Below are positions 35,748 to 45,308 of a DNA stretch of 64,000 nt, piece after piece. Under the pieces are notes generated by a model. The model was not told the origin of the DNA and searched no databases. It saw nothing but the letters and a program-made list of their open reading frames with translations. The stretch comes from Juglans regia. Its lineage: Eukaryota; Streptophyta; Magnoliopsida; Fagales; Juglandaceae. The translations under genes were made by a program, and so were the position numbers. Where the stretch lies: contig NC_049915.1 in the NCBI RefSeq assembly GCF_001411555.2, forward strand, positions 18,862,640 to 18,926,639. Direction: 5' to 3'. Position 1 is the stretch's first letter. The number at the start of each line of letters is the position of its first letter.

Positions 35748-36477
35748 GGGTGTACGTACGTACGTCCTTAATTATAAGCTGTTTGTTTTGGAAAAGTAGC
35801 CGACCTTTGTGACTCATATTAGTAACGGACTCAATAAAATTAAATTTCAGTCAAAAAATAGTTAAAGTACAAATTAAAGTATAATAAATGACTCAATAAA
35901 TGAACAGTAATTTTAATTTCAGATTATATTATTAGTCAAATTTATTGAGTCAAATAGACTGACCAAATATTATTTTTAGATTAAAATATTATGTTTTCGC
36001 TGCTTGCTTCTCTCCCGCGCGTAAGTAGAAATGCATTATTAGTAGTGGGCTCAACAATGTACTACTTATTTCATTCTACTAATGTACTTTTGTTTAATAC
36101 TCTAAATAAGTAATACATTAATAGAAAGAAATAATTCAAGTATGGATTATTAGGTATATATATAGGTGATTAATTAATAATTTATACGTACCCAGAATCT
36201 CAATCGGGCTTATTCATCGAGATCCCATATCCAACTCATGCATCAAACGTACGTACATGACTTATAATTGCTCGATCTGGCTCAATAGTACTCCTTAATT
36301 TTTAATTAACTCGATCGATGATCTTGTAGCAAGCTAGCTAGTTATGTAATTAAGAACCACGTGAATAGTAGTACCATTAATGCTGGTATTTACTTAAGCA
36401 TTTAGTCTTGATCTACTGGCTTCATATATATAATATTTATTTATTTATTTATACATTTTTACGTACATATATATGTG

Positions 36478-36660
36478 TAGAGTAATTCTACATACAATTA
36501 TAAAGTGTGTAAACGTCGCGTACGTAATCGTTTTAAAAAAGAGTGGGGTCTACTATTAAACAATTAATTTTTTTCATGAGGGTCTCATGTTTTATTCACT
36601 TTTATCAAAGTGATTACGCAGCAGTTGCACAATTCACGATTGCAAATATATTTTCTAATA
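36478..36660. repeat. MITE-like family C copy 1
   Basis: Reads AGAGTAATTCTACATACAAT, then ACGTCGCGTACGTAATCG, GGGGTCTACTATTAAACAAT and TTCATGAGGGTCTCATG, ending CACAATTCACGATTGCAAAT. The ends are imperfect inverted repeats (ACAATTATAAAGTGTG against CAATTCACGATTGCA-type sequence). A close relative lies at 43783-43950. Confidence 0.5.
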
Positions 36661-37589
36661 TATGTATCCACAACATGATTTACTTATCATGGCTCTTAAT
36701 CCACGTATACGTATCTAAATGATCAATTACCATGGGAATATATAGGCTTTGCTGCTGTTATTAATTAATTAAGGCCTAACAAATTAATCACATATAGTTG
36801 CATTTGCCGTATTGGCCAATTGTGTAATTAGTTAATTCACAAAAATAAGTGTTTTAGTTGCAAACAGACCTCACGAAAATAAATTTCATAAATTGACGTG
36901 GCATGGGTCAATATAGTTATACGTTACATTGTAAAATTATTTTTATTCTGCATATCATAATTGACTGCGTGATTAGTAGTACTTATGCTTCGGATATACA
37001 TCCTTGTAGCTCAAACAATGCAACATATCATATGGATTACAAGCATATACTGCACGCCAATTTGTAAAAGAGTAATACTACGTACATTCATACAAGCTTG
37101 AATAATTTTATCTTTAAAATTTTTTTAAAATTATAATAATATCCTTCTCAAATTACAATAATTTTTATTTAATAAAATATATTAATGAGTCTGGACACAT
37201 AGTCTTCATTTTGAGATTGTAAATAGAATTTCTCTTTATACAAGATAATTTTTCAGAATTCTTCCATCGAGATTGTAGCCATTAAAATAACATTAATTAT
37301 TGGTGAGGCCAAGCTGATCTGGGCTTCAAAATCTAGACCAATATACGTAGTCCCAGACTCCAGTAAGATCATGTAAGCCGGTATATGAGTACGGCCTGTA
37401 TTGCAGCTTGCAGGTAAAGATAGAGGAACATTAATTAATTAGCAGTTGGACCAAAGCCCAAGTGACTCTCATATGTGACCCATATTTCTTTAATTAGGAA
37501 CAAAATCCACATCCCAGAAAACATAAAAACAAAAACAAAAGTAGATGATCAGGTTGGAGTGAATGGAAAGAAAACTATTACGTAGACGT

Positions 37590-37755
37590 AAAGAAATTAT
37601 ATAAAATTATATTTACAAATTAATATTAGTTTCATGTGATCTGTTAGATTTATTTTATATTAAAAGTAATTTTATAATTTGACGCACCGCATCAAACTAC
37701 ACTAGTTTGTAAATTTATTTTTGTATAATCTCTTTATGTCTAAAATATTTCTCGA
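37590..37755. repeat. MITE family B copy
   Basis: Reads AAAGAAATTATATAAAATTA, ATTAGTTTCATGTGATCTGT, AAAGTAATTTTATAATTTGA and GTTTGTAAATTTATTTTTGT. It aligns along its length with the copy in the AP2 intron at 32445-32605. Confidence 0.6.
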
Positions 37756-38149
37756 ATGGAAAATATCATACTGTCGAACGGTCTCAAATTCAATTCAAAC
37801 TAGAAATTTATGATGAAACTAGGTGCAACCCTCCCCTATCAATTGTATAAAACCAACTCTTATCATAACATTCGAATGTAAAATACAATATTACTCATGT
37901 TTTAACTATTTTCTCTTTTGAGACGTTATATATGTTTCGTCTCAAAAATTATAGTTCAAACGGATAAAAAACTGCATCTGTATTTTGGAATCAAATTTAA
38001 ATTTGGTCTCAAATAACTAATATTAGAAACGAAATTTATTTCGTACTTAAAAGTAAAATTTTTGTCGTGACAGGAATATAGAGGACGCAGCAGCTTTAAT
38101 TTGTTTGTTTATATATATATATATATCTGTGTGTGTATAGAAGTAGTTT

Positions 38150-38340
38150 TTACGGATCATCTCAATTTATCTTATCTAATTATTATAATTTTTTTAAATT
38201 TCTATACAAAATAAAATAAAGAATTCAACTTTTCAAATTTTCAAATAAAAATAATATTAAAAAATATATGATAATAATATTTTATTCAACTTTTATCTCA
38301 ACTCATCTTATCTCAAAAAATAAAATAAGTTTATAAACAT
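38150..38340 (-). repeat. MITE family A copy, inverted orientation
   Basis: The reverse complement carries GAGATGAGTTGAGATAAAAG, TTGAATAAAATATTATTATC and the AT-rich core of the family seen at 9149, 40614, 43268 and 46696. The terminal GTTTGGA motifs are worn. Confidence 0.55.
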
Positions 38341-39251
38341 ATAGACATATGTTCTTTTTCATGACAACCTTGTTTCCATAAGTTTGAGCTTAAAAAAAAT
38401 TTTATACTTTACAGCTGGGATTAGTATGGGAACTTTATTCATATATACGTGTGTGCGCGCGCGCGGAGTGAGAGTGAGGTTAGGTATAAATTTTAGGTAC
38501 GCAAGGTAGAAAGAAATCTTTTGTAAATAAATGGATCCACAAATAAATGATATTTTTTTTATACTTTTATTTAAAGAGCATGTACGAAATATGTCATCAC
38601 TATTGCATAAATATTGTATGGGTAAGGACCATGCCCATTTCTTGCTCGTAATTAAATTCATTCATTCCCAACTTAAATTTGAAAGGCCATGCAAATGCAC
38701 CTAATTTACCATAGCTCAATTCTCACCTTCCCCCATATTTGAACAATTATTTAAAAAAAAAAAATTTTATTCATCATCTTTTTTTTTATTTTCTTCTCAT
38801 TATTTTATGATGTAGTATTAAATGATAGGTTTATAAGTAAAATATAATAAATAATTTATAATCATCTAATATCATATCATGAAATGATGTGAAGATAATG
38901 AATTGCATTACTCTTATCTAAAATAGTACGAATTCAAAGTGGAGACTATAACATTTCAACGTACTAGGCTCCATCGGTTAATAATTACGTGGCAAAATTA
39001 CATTGGTCATAGCTAGAAATTCACTTTGTCTTGTGACTTTTCTGTTATAGACCCACTAATTGATTAACACGTATCCGAACTTATCTGTAATGCATACAGA
39101 AGGTAAAATCTGGTTCACACGGTCCTCATTGTGTATAAATAGAAAAGATGTCTCGAAATGTTGAAGAAGACGATCGATCAACTGGATCGCAGGAGAAGGT
39201 ATTATAGAGGGGATTTCCGGCGAGGCGCTCGAAATCAAACCACCGGAGAAG

Positions 39252-39716
39252 ATGAGCAGCCATCGCTGGAGCAGCGACAAGAGCTCTGACCGAGTCACGA
39301 AGGACAACGAGAAGATCATCAAGAATCTGGAGATCGTGGAGAAGAAGAAGACGAAGACGAAGACGCTGCAGCGATTTGATCGGCGATTGGTGAAGTACCA
39401 GGATTTGCCGGAGTATATGAAGGACAACGAGTACGTATTGGACTATTACCGGTGCGAGTGGCCTGTCAAGCACGCGCTGTTGAGCGTCTTTGCTTGGCAC
39501 AACGAAACGCTCAACATCTGGACGTGAGATAGAATCCAATTCTCAAATTCTCATACCTACATAGATACATACGTGTTTGTTACGCACACACGTGTGTTTT
39601 GGATATATGTTTGTGTGCAGGCATTTAGGGGGATTCCTAATATTTGCCGGATTGACGGTGATGAGCTTGATGGAGAAGCCGGATATCGGAGGCGGCCTGC
39701 TTGGGAGTTGGTCCTG

Positions 39717-39756
<40 letters not shown>

Positions 39757-41817
39757 ATGCCTTTTCATTCGGAAGTTTGTTTTGTTTCGTTTCGTTTTGG
39801 TATTCGATCAAATTGCATGTTGATAACGTTGTGCGTGTGGGGACCAGGGCTCCAGTTCCAGGGCCGTTGATGAACGTCTCCGATAATCTAATCTCGGTGA
39901 GTTCTATTTTCTCTCTTCTTTTATTTTTTAAAAAATATATTTATAATTATAAATTATACAATCGTAAAAAAAATAAATAAGATATAAGATTCACGTAAAA
40001 AAAAAATTAATTTTTTAATAATAATTTTAATATTTTTTTAAGACGATTATATAATTATACATAGAATTATTATATTTTTTTATTTATTTAAGATTTATAA
40101 AAGAGTTTTCAATCGAAAGTGGGTCCCACCTGCACGCAAAACAGTGGGTTCTTTACTGAAGTAAGTGGGGTCTACGCCATGTGATAAGGCGATGTTTGGT
40201 AGCCGCTTTTGGTGTAGTTGAACGGTGGTGATTAAAAGGTAAAGAATGTGGGGCCATCTGAAGTGGACAGCCGTCTGACGTGGCTGTGGGGTTTTAACTT
40301 TGCATTATTCTTTAACTTTTTGGTGTATCAGACTTTGTCCCTCACGTGACTTCTTTCAATATCATGACAACATCCACAGCGTGAAACCTATAAAAGTTGT
40401 CCATTTTATAGCTCTTTTGGTGATTACAATTTTTTAAAGATCAATACGTGTTTATCTTCAGTGCCATATTATTCTACTAATATAATCTTTTTTTACTCGT
40501 CTCTAAAAGATTTTGGAGGAATATACCACTTAAAAGATTACTTTTTTAGACGGATCACACTTGGTATTAATCATTTTTTTCCCAAGTTCGGTTGGCACAT
40601 GGGTTTTGATTTAGGGCAGGTTTGGAGATGGGATGAAATCATCTTATCTTATCATTATATTTTTTTTAAATTTCTATATAAAATATAATATACAATTTAA
40701 TTTTTTTAAATTTTAATTCAACTTTTTTAAATCTCAATACAATAATAATACTAAAACATAATACTTTAAACACTAAAATAAAAATATAAAATTCTCATCT
40801 CACCTTCCAAACCTGCTCTTAGAAATGTTATAAATTTTTTCTTCACAAATGCAAAAATAAGCTATATGGAGGATGAGCTATTTTACTTATTGATTATTGT
40901 ACTGGTACAAAGTTTTTAAGACTCGTTTGGATAGTAAGATGAGATGGTTTTAGATGAGTTGAATAAAATATTAATTTTTAATATTATTATTATTTTAAAA
41001 TTTAAAAAATCTGAATTATTTATTATATTTTATATAAAAATTTAAAAAAATTATAATAATAAGAAAGATTAGATTGGATAAAACTATCTATAAATCCAAA
41101 CATGGCTAGATGTGTTATGCTTTCACCTTTTCGCAGGACTCGCATTTGAGACACATTTCAGAGCCATCTGTTCTGCATCCATATAAAGAGGACGGTTCTT
41201 CAAAGACTATTCCGAAATGGCCTTGGTTTGTTTTCTTAGCAGGAGCTATGGGCTGCTTGATTTCCAGCTCTCTTTCACATCTTCTTGCTTGCCACTCAAA
41301 ACGCTTCAACCTTTTCTTCTGGCGCCTAGATTATGCAGGCATTTCCCTTATGATAGTCTGTTCCTTCTTTGCTCCCATTTACTATGCCTTCTCCTGCAAC
41401 CCCTATTCTCGTTTCTTCTATCTTACATCCATATCTGTACTGGGAATCCTTGCAATTATTACCCTGCTCGCACCTGCTCTCTCTACTTCTCGTTTCCGTT
41501 CCTTCAGGGCCTACCTATTCCTTTGCATGGCCTTCTCGGGAGTAATTCCAGCAGCTCATGCTTTTGCTCTCTACTGGGGCCATCCACATATATTTGTTGC
41601 CCTAGGGTATGAGCTTGTTATGGCTGTTTTGTATGCTGCAGGAGCAGGGTTCTATGTTAGTCGGATACCGGAGCGATGGAAGCCTGGTGCATTTGATATT
41701 GCAGGGCACAGCCACCAGATCTTCCACGTGTTTGTCGTTCTTGGGGCACTTGCACACAGCGCCGCCACTCTGGTTATTTTGGATTTTCGTCGGGGATCGC
41801 CAATCTGTGTGTATTGA
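39252..41817 (+). CDS. HHP: Heptahelical transmembrane protein (PAQR/HlyIII-like, HHP4/HHP5 type), 4 exons
   Basis: Integral membrane protein related to adiponectin/progestin receptors. Plant HHPs respond to sugar, ABA and cold signals, and their ligand is unknown. Exons 39252-39523, 39621-39716, 39848-39896 and 41137-41817 give 365 aa. The cytosolic N-terminus (about 70 aa, Lys/Asp-rich) leads into [20 protein letters not shown], then [13 protein letters not shown], the conserved entry to TM1. TM helices follow as [103 protein letters not shown] and [18 protein letters not shown]. The SHLLACHS and GHSHQIFH motifs carry the family's metal-binding histidines. Intron 3 (1.24 kb) contains two family A elements; intron 2 holds a (GA)n run (39719-39753). 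The short third exon (16 codons) rests on splice consensus and frame only. Confidence 0.9.
39719..39753 (+). repeat. (GA)n microsatellite in HHP intron 2
   Basis: About 17 GA units directly after the splice donor of exon 2 (CTG then GTAAGAGAGA...). The donor itself is intact. Length is likely to vary between individuals. Confidence 0.85.
40614..40818 (+). repeat. MITE family A copy in HHP intron 3, with TTA target duplication
   Basis: Begins GGGCAGGTTTGGAGATGGGA and ends TCTCACCTTCCAAACCTGCTC, near-perfect terminal inverted repeats of about 20 bp. TTA flanks both sides (40611-40613 and 40819-40821), a 3-bp duplication of the kind made by PIF/Harbinger transposases. Best-defined copy of the family. 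Confidence 0.75.
40920..41106 (+). repeat. MITE family A copy in HHP intron 3
   Basis: Begins GACTCGTTTGGATAGTAAGA and ends TCTATAAATCCAAACATGGC. It lies only about 100 bp from another copy and about 30 bp before the exon-4 acceptor at 41136. The insertion has left the branch/acceptor region short but usable (TTTCACCTTTTCGCAG). Confidence 0.7.
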
Positions 41818-42146
41818 CCACTCCACTATGGTTGTCTATTGTTGCTCTTGTTGTTGGACTTGCATGGTTTTAGTTGAAAGGGAGAGCAGTTCATGACGTT
41901 CATGTAATTGTATCATCTCATAAATGTATCTAAAACTTGTTTAGACTCTGTGCATTTCCTCTGCATGCCTAACTTGACTCAAAATGAATGATTATTCTCT
42001 CGTTAATGAAGATCTAGACTGTACGAGTGTAAACATTGACTTGGCCTTCCATGATTCTCTGTATCTTATCAACTCTGTTGTCTCACAACAATACAAAAGT
42101 CATGATCCTTTTTCAAGTTGTAACCTTAACAGTCTCAGGCTCACTG

Positions 42147-42700
42147 TCAGTTTTCCTCCACAACTGCAATAGTGCAAGTTTTCCTTGCCACAATAGTGTC
42201 ATCAGCCATGGAGTCTATATCTGTGGCATTTTCATCAATTTCTGGATGCTTGTTCTCATCTTTTACAGCTTGATCTTTCTCAAGTGTTTGCTCAATTGGT
42301 GCTTTTTCAACAATAATGTCAACAATATTGACAACTGGTGGTGATTCTACTGAACTAATTGAAGATACTGGAAAACCATTTTGAGTCAACTGAATACCAT
42401 TCGGTGATGCTGGGTATCCATTTTGTGACATTGGAGCACCGCTTGTGGACAATGGAAAACCATTGGGAGATACTGGATAGCCACTCAGCTGCATGTGGGT
42501 TCATTATTCTAGGAGGGCTGAAGTGATTTCCATCTCCATTTTTTTCACCATTGTGAAAGCCAGGACAGATTTATTACGTGCAACCCAATTTCCTGATCTA
42601 TTGTAGCCACCATATAGCCATGGACCATATGGAACCCTAGCTGTTGCTGACTGATGAGGTAACCTACACACAGGATTTACTGACAGCAAAGGAGGAATAT
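42147..42700 (-). pseudogene. TSS/REC-type (clustered-mitochondria-like) protein, C-terminal fragment
   Basis: The minus strand reads HQSATARVPYGPWLYGGYNR and SGNWVARNKS (42660-42560). After a frameshift come PPRIMNPHAAEW and the repeat-rich stretch GYPVSPNGFP, GYPASPNG, NGIQLTQNGFPVSSISSVES (42494-42340). As I know the family, this is the C-terminal tail of plant TSS/REDUCED CHLOROPLAST COVERAGE proteins with its SPNG repeats. Two frames are needed and stops separate them, and nothing upstream of this tail is present. It is a gene fragment just downstream of the HHP gene, probably without function. Confidence 0.7.
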
Positions 42701-43267
42701 TAAGAGGTCGGGGGCAGAATCTTTGAATCTCTCTGCCACATTTTCTTCAGAAATGGAGCATCTTTATCAGGCAAAATAGTGTGTTTTCAAGTAAAGCAGA
42801 TTCTGAAACAGGGGAAGTAGTGGGGGCAACCATCTAGCACCACTGTTCCCAACACTTTCAATTTTCAAAGTACTCGTGCTCGAATCCAAGACAACATTTT
42901 CATCGTCCACATACTTGACTGAAACTTGCAGTCTTAAAAAATTTCTCCAAGACAACTTGATAGGCTTCCAAGTTCAAAGAAATGCAACGTGCTCTGGAAT
43001 CCTGGCAAACACAACTATTAATAAAGTTCGACCAGAAGTGCGAGTGGTGAGCAGGGGCAGAGCATCTAAGAGCCTTGAAGGGGCCAGGTTTTAAAAACTC
43101 TTGTGTGTCTGTGTGTGTGTGTACTCAATAAAATCCCTTCACTTTATGAACTAATTGTGGAGTGTCAATTCCCCCCACCAAAAAAATGAATTTCTAGCTC
43201 TGCCTTGGGGACTTGCTTATGAATCATCTTCCAACCATGACAAATGTCCCGAGATTTGATTAACTTC

Positions 43268-43459
43268 GGCCGGTTTGGATAGTGAGATGAGATGGCTTTA
43301 GATGAAAGTTGAATAAAATATTATTAGAATATTATTTTTGAATATTATTATTATTTAGAAATTTGAAAAAATTGAATTGTTTATTATATTTTATATGAGA
43401 AATTAGAAAAATTGTAATGATGAATGAGATGAAACTGTTTTTTGTATCCAAACGGGACC
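43268..43459 (+). repeat. MITE family A copy
   Basis: Starts GGCCGGTTTGGATAGTGAGA and ends TTTTGTATCCAAACGGGACC, with the core TGAAAGTTGAATAAAATATT and ATTATTATTATTTAG. The terminal repeats are nearly perfect around GTTTGGAT. One of the least decayed copies. Confidence 0.75.
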
Positions 43460-43782
43460 TTAATGTAATCCTCGAGAGAGTTTACCAATAGATGAAAGAT
43501 AGTTAGTTTGCCAATATGGATTGATGAACAGACATAATCAAAACTCGTTAGTTTGTAAAGTAGTTTTTTGTAGATCAAATGTTTCTCTTTGAGGCATCTG
43601 GTTTTGAGGTACCATGACGTGCAGCTCCCTGCTTCTCCAAAGCCTTGGACTCTTATGTATTCGAGCCATGCACAGCCGCATCCTAAACAATTCCATTGCA
43701 CAAAAGTATGGGGAATAATGATCATTACATAAATTGCATGATAGCTGGTAGCAGTCTGGATAATTAAGCAAGAATTATCATT

Positions 43783-43950
43783 AGAGTGATGTTACGTATA
43801 GTTATAGAATACGTAAGTGTCGTACAATTCTTTTAAAAAATAATGAGGTCTATTATTAAAAAATTAATTTTTTTATGTAAGTTCTGTATTTATTCACTTT
43901 TTTAAAATAATTGTGTAACGCTCGCACATTCCACAACTGTAAATATTATT
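43783..43950. repeat. MITE-like family C copy 2
   Basis: Reads AGAGTGATGTTACGTATAGT, then TACGTAAGTGTCGTACAATT, GAGGTCTATTATTAAAAAAT and CTCGCACATTCCACAACTG. It aligns along its length with the element at 36478-36660, including the conserved GGTCTAYTATTAAA block. Confidence 0.55.
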
Positions 43951-44432
43951 ATTCCGTCATTAAACGCGCAAAACAAGCTATCAACTACTACTTATTTCCA
44001 ACAAAATTAAAACGTGTATGTTTAATATATATATAGTAAATCAGTATCTAAGACTATATATATATACAAGGTTGCCGGTATCCAATAAATTAATTTCATG
44101 ACACAAGACCCATGCTTGTAATCTTGTATATTTTTCCCATATATTTGAGTATTTAGACTACCAATATAATATTTAACATATCAAGAAGTTAGAACTAGGT
44201 GTAAATCAATGTTTCTTGTTGCAATTCACATCTCCATAGAGCAAAATAAAACCAAAATATGTAAGTTTGTTTGTTTTTTTTCATCTTTATATATTTTAGT
44301 TTTGAAATAATTTATTATTTTTTAGATGATACGTGGCATTGCCTCATCAAGGATGTCGTGTCATTTTGACAGATTTTTAATGATTTTTAAAAGGAGAGAT
44401 TGATTTCATAAAGTTAAAAATTTGGGGAGTAT

Positions 44433-45040
44433 AAGCAAGTTTGGATGTTGATATAATTTCATCTTAATTTATCTTATCTCAATATTTAAACAAAAATATT
44501 TTTTAATTTCAAAGTTTAATTTTTTTCATCTACTTATTATCTAATAAGATTTTACCAAACTTCTAAATAAAACACAAAATATAATGTAAAGTCTTTTAAA
44601 TTTTAAAATAAAAATATATTAAAAATTATATTTTAACAATATTTTAACTTTATAATATTTTTATTTAACTTTTTCTTAATCCTTTTTAAAAACTCCATAA
44701 ATATCTTGCTATTCATGAATCATTACTATTCTCAAAATATTTTATTACTATTTATAAATTATTTTACTGTTATTTACATGTTTTTTATCTAATCTCATCT
44801 TTACATACAAACTAAGCTTAAAATTTAGGTTTAGTTCATTTTTACAAAACTTTTTATCTCATATCATCTAACTATTATAATTTTATTAAATTTTTATACA
44901 AAATAAAATAAATAATTTAATTTTTTTAAATTTTAAAATAAAAATAATATTAAAAATATATATTTTAATAATATTTTATTTTAATTTTAATTTTTATCTT
45001 AATTTATTTTATTTTATCTCATCTTAACATTTAAACGAAA
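44433..45040 (-). repeat. Two adjacent MITE family A copies, inverted
   Basis: Two reverse-oriented copies lie side by side. 44433-44820 is an enlarged copy of about 388 bp, with AGCAAGTTTGGATGTTGATA at one end and ATACAAACTAAGCTTA at the other. 44826-45040 is about 210 bp and carries TTTTTATCTCATATCATC and TTTATCTCATCTTAACATTT. Both have the ATAAAATAAATAATTTAAT-type core. Confidence 0.6.
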
Positions 45041-45308
45041 ATTAAAGTTTAAAATTAAAATTCAGAGATTAATCTTTACATAGAATTTGAACTAAAATAA
45101 TATTTAAAAAATAAAAACATTTGGGCGTGATCCTAGCGAGAGCATCAGGCACCATGAACTCACTTGCACTGTCCTCTACCTCAGATTCCAAGAAAGATTG
45201 AGGTACCCAAAGCTTTATCCACTAGACAATCCACCGCACACGTCACTGCAGCAGCTTCTTCGTCTTCTGCTCCAAAAGCTTGAAGCGGAGCAATAGGTTC
45301 AAACGAAA

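Larger units (their letters stand above)
34847..39251. other. Intergenic, 4.4 kb, repeat-rich, no gene
   Basis: No protein or RNA gene recognised. Contents: a degenerate CACTA-like terminus near 35264 (ACTACAAGAAAAACG), (GT)(AT)n at about 35719-35747, family C element 36478-36660, family B copies 36865-36965 and 37590-37755, family A copy 38150-38340 (inverted), a (GC)n alternating tract at 38452-38465 and a fold-back-like stretch at 38745-38915. Its 5' part should include the AP2 gene promoter and its 3' part the PAQR gene promoter. Confidence 0.5.
42701..45308. other. Intergenic, repeat-rich
   Basis: No gene recognised. A 62-codon frame at 42767-42955 (minus; LRLQVSVKYVDDENVVLDSS) matches no family I can name and might extend the neighbouring pseudogene. 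The rest holds family A copies at 43268-43459, 44433-44820 and 44826-45040, and a family C copy at 43783-43950. Confidence 0.45.
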
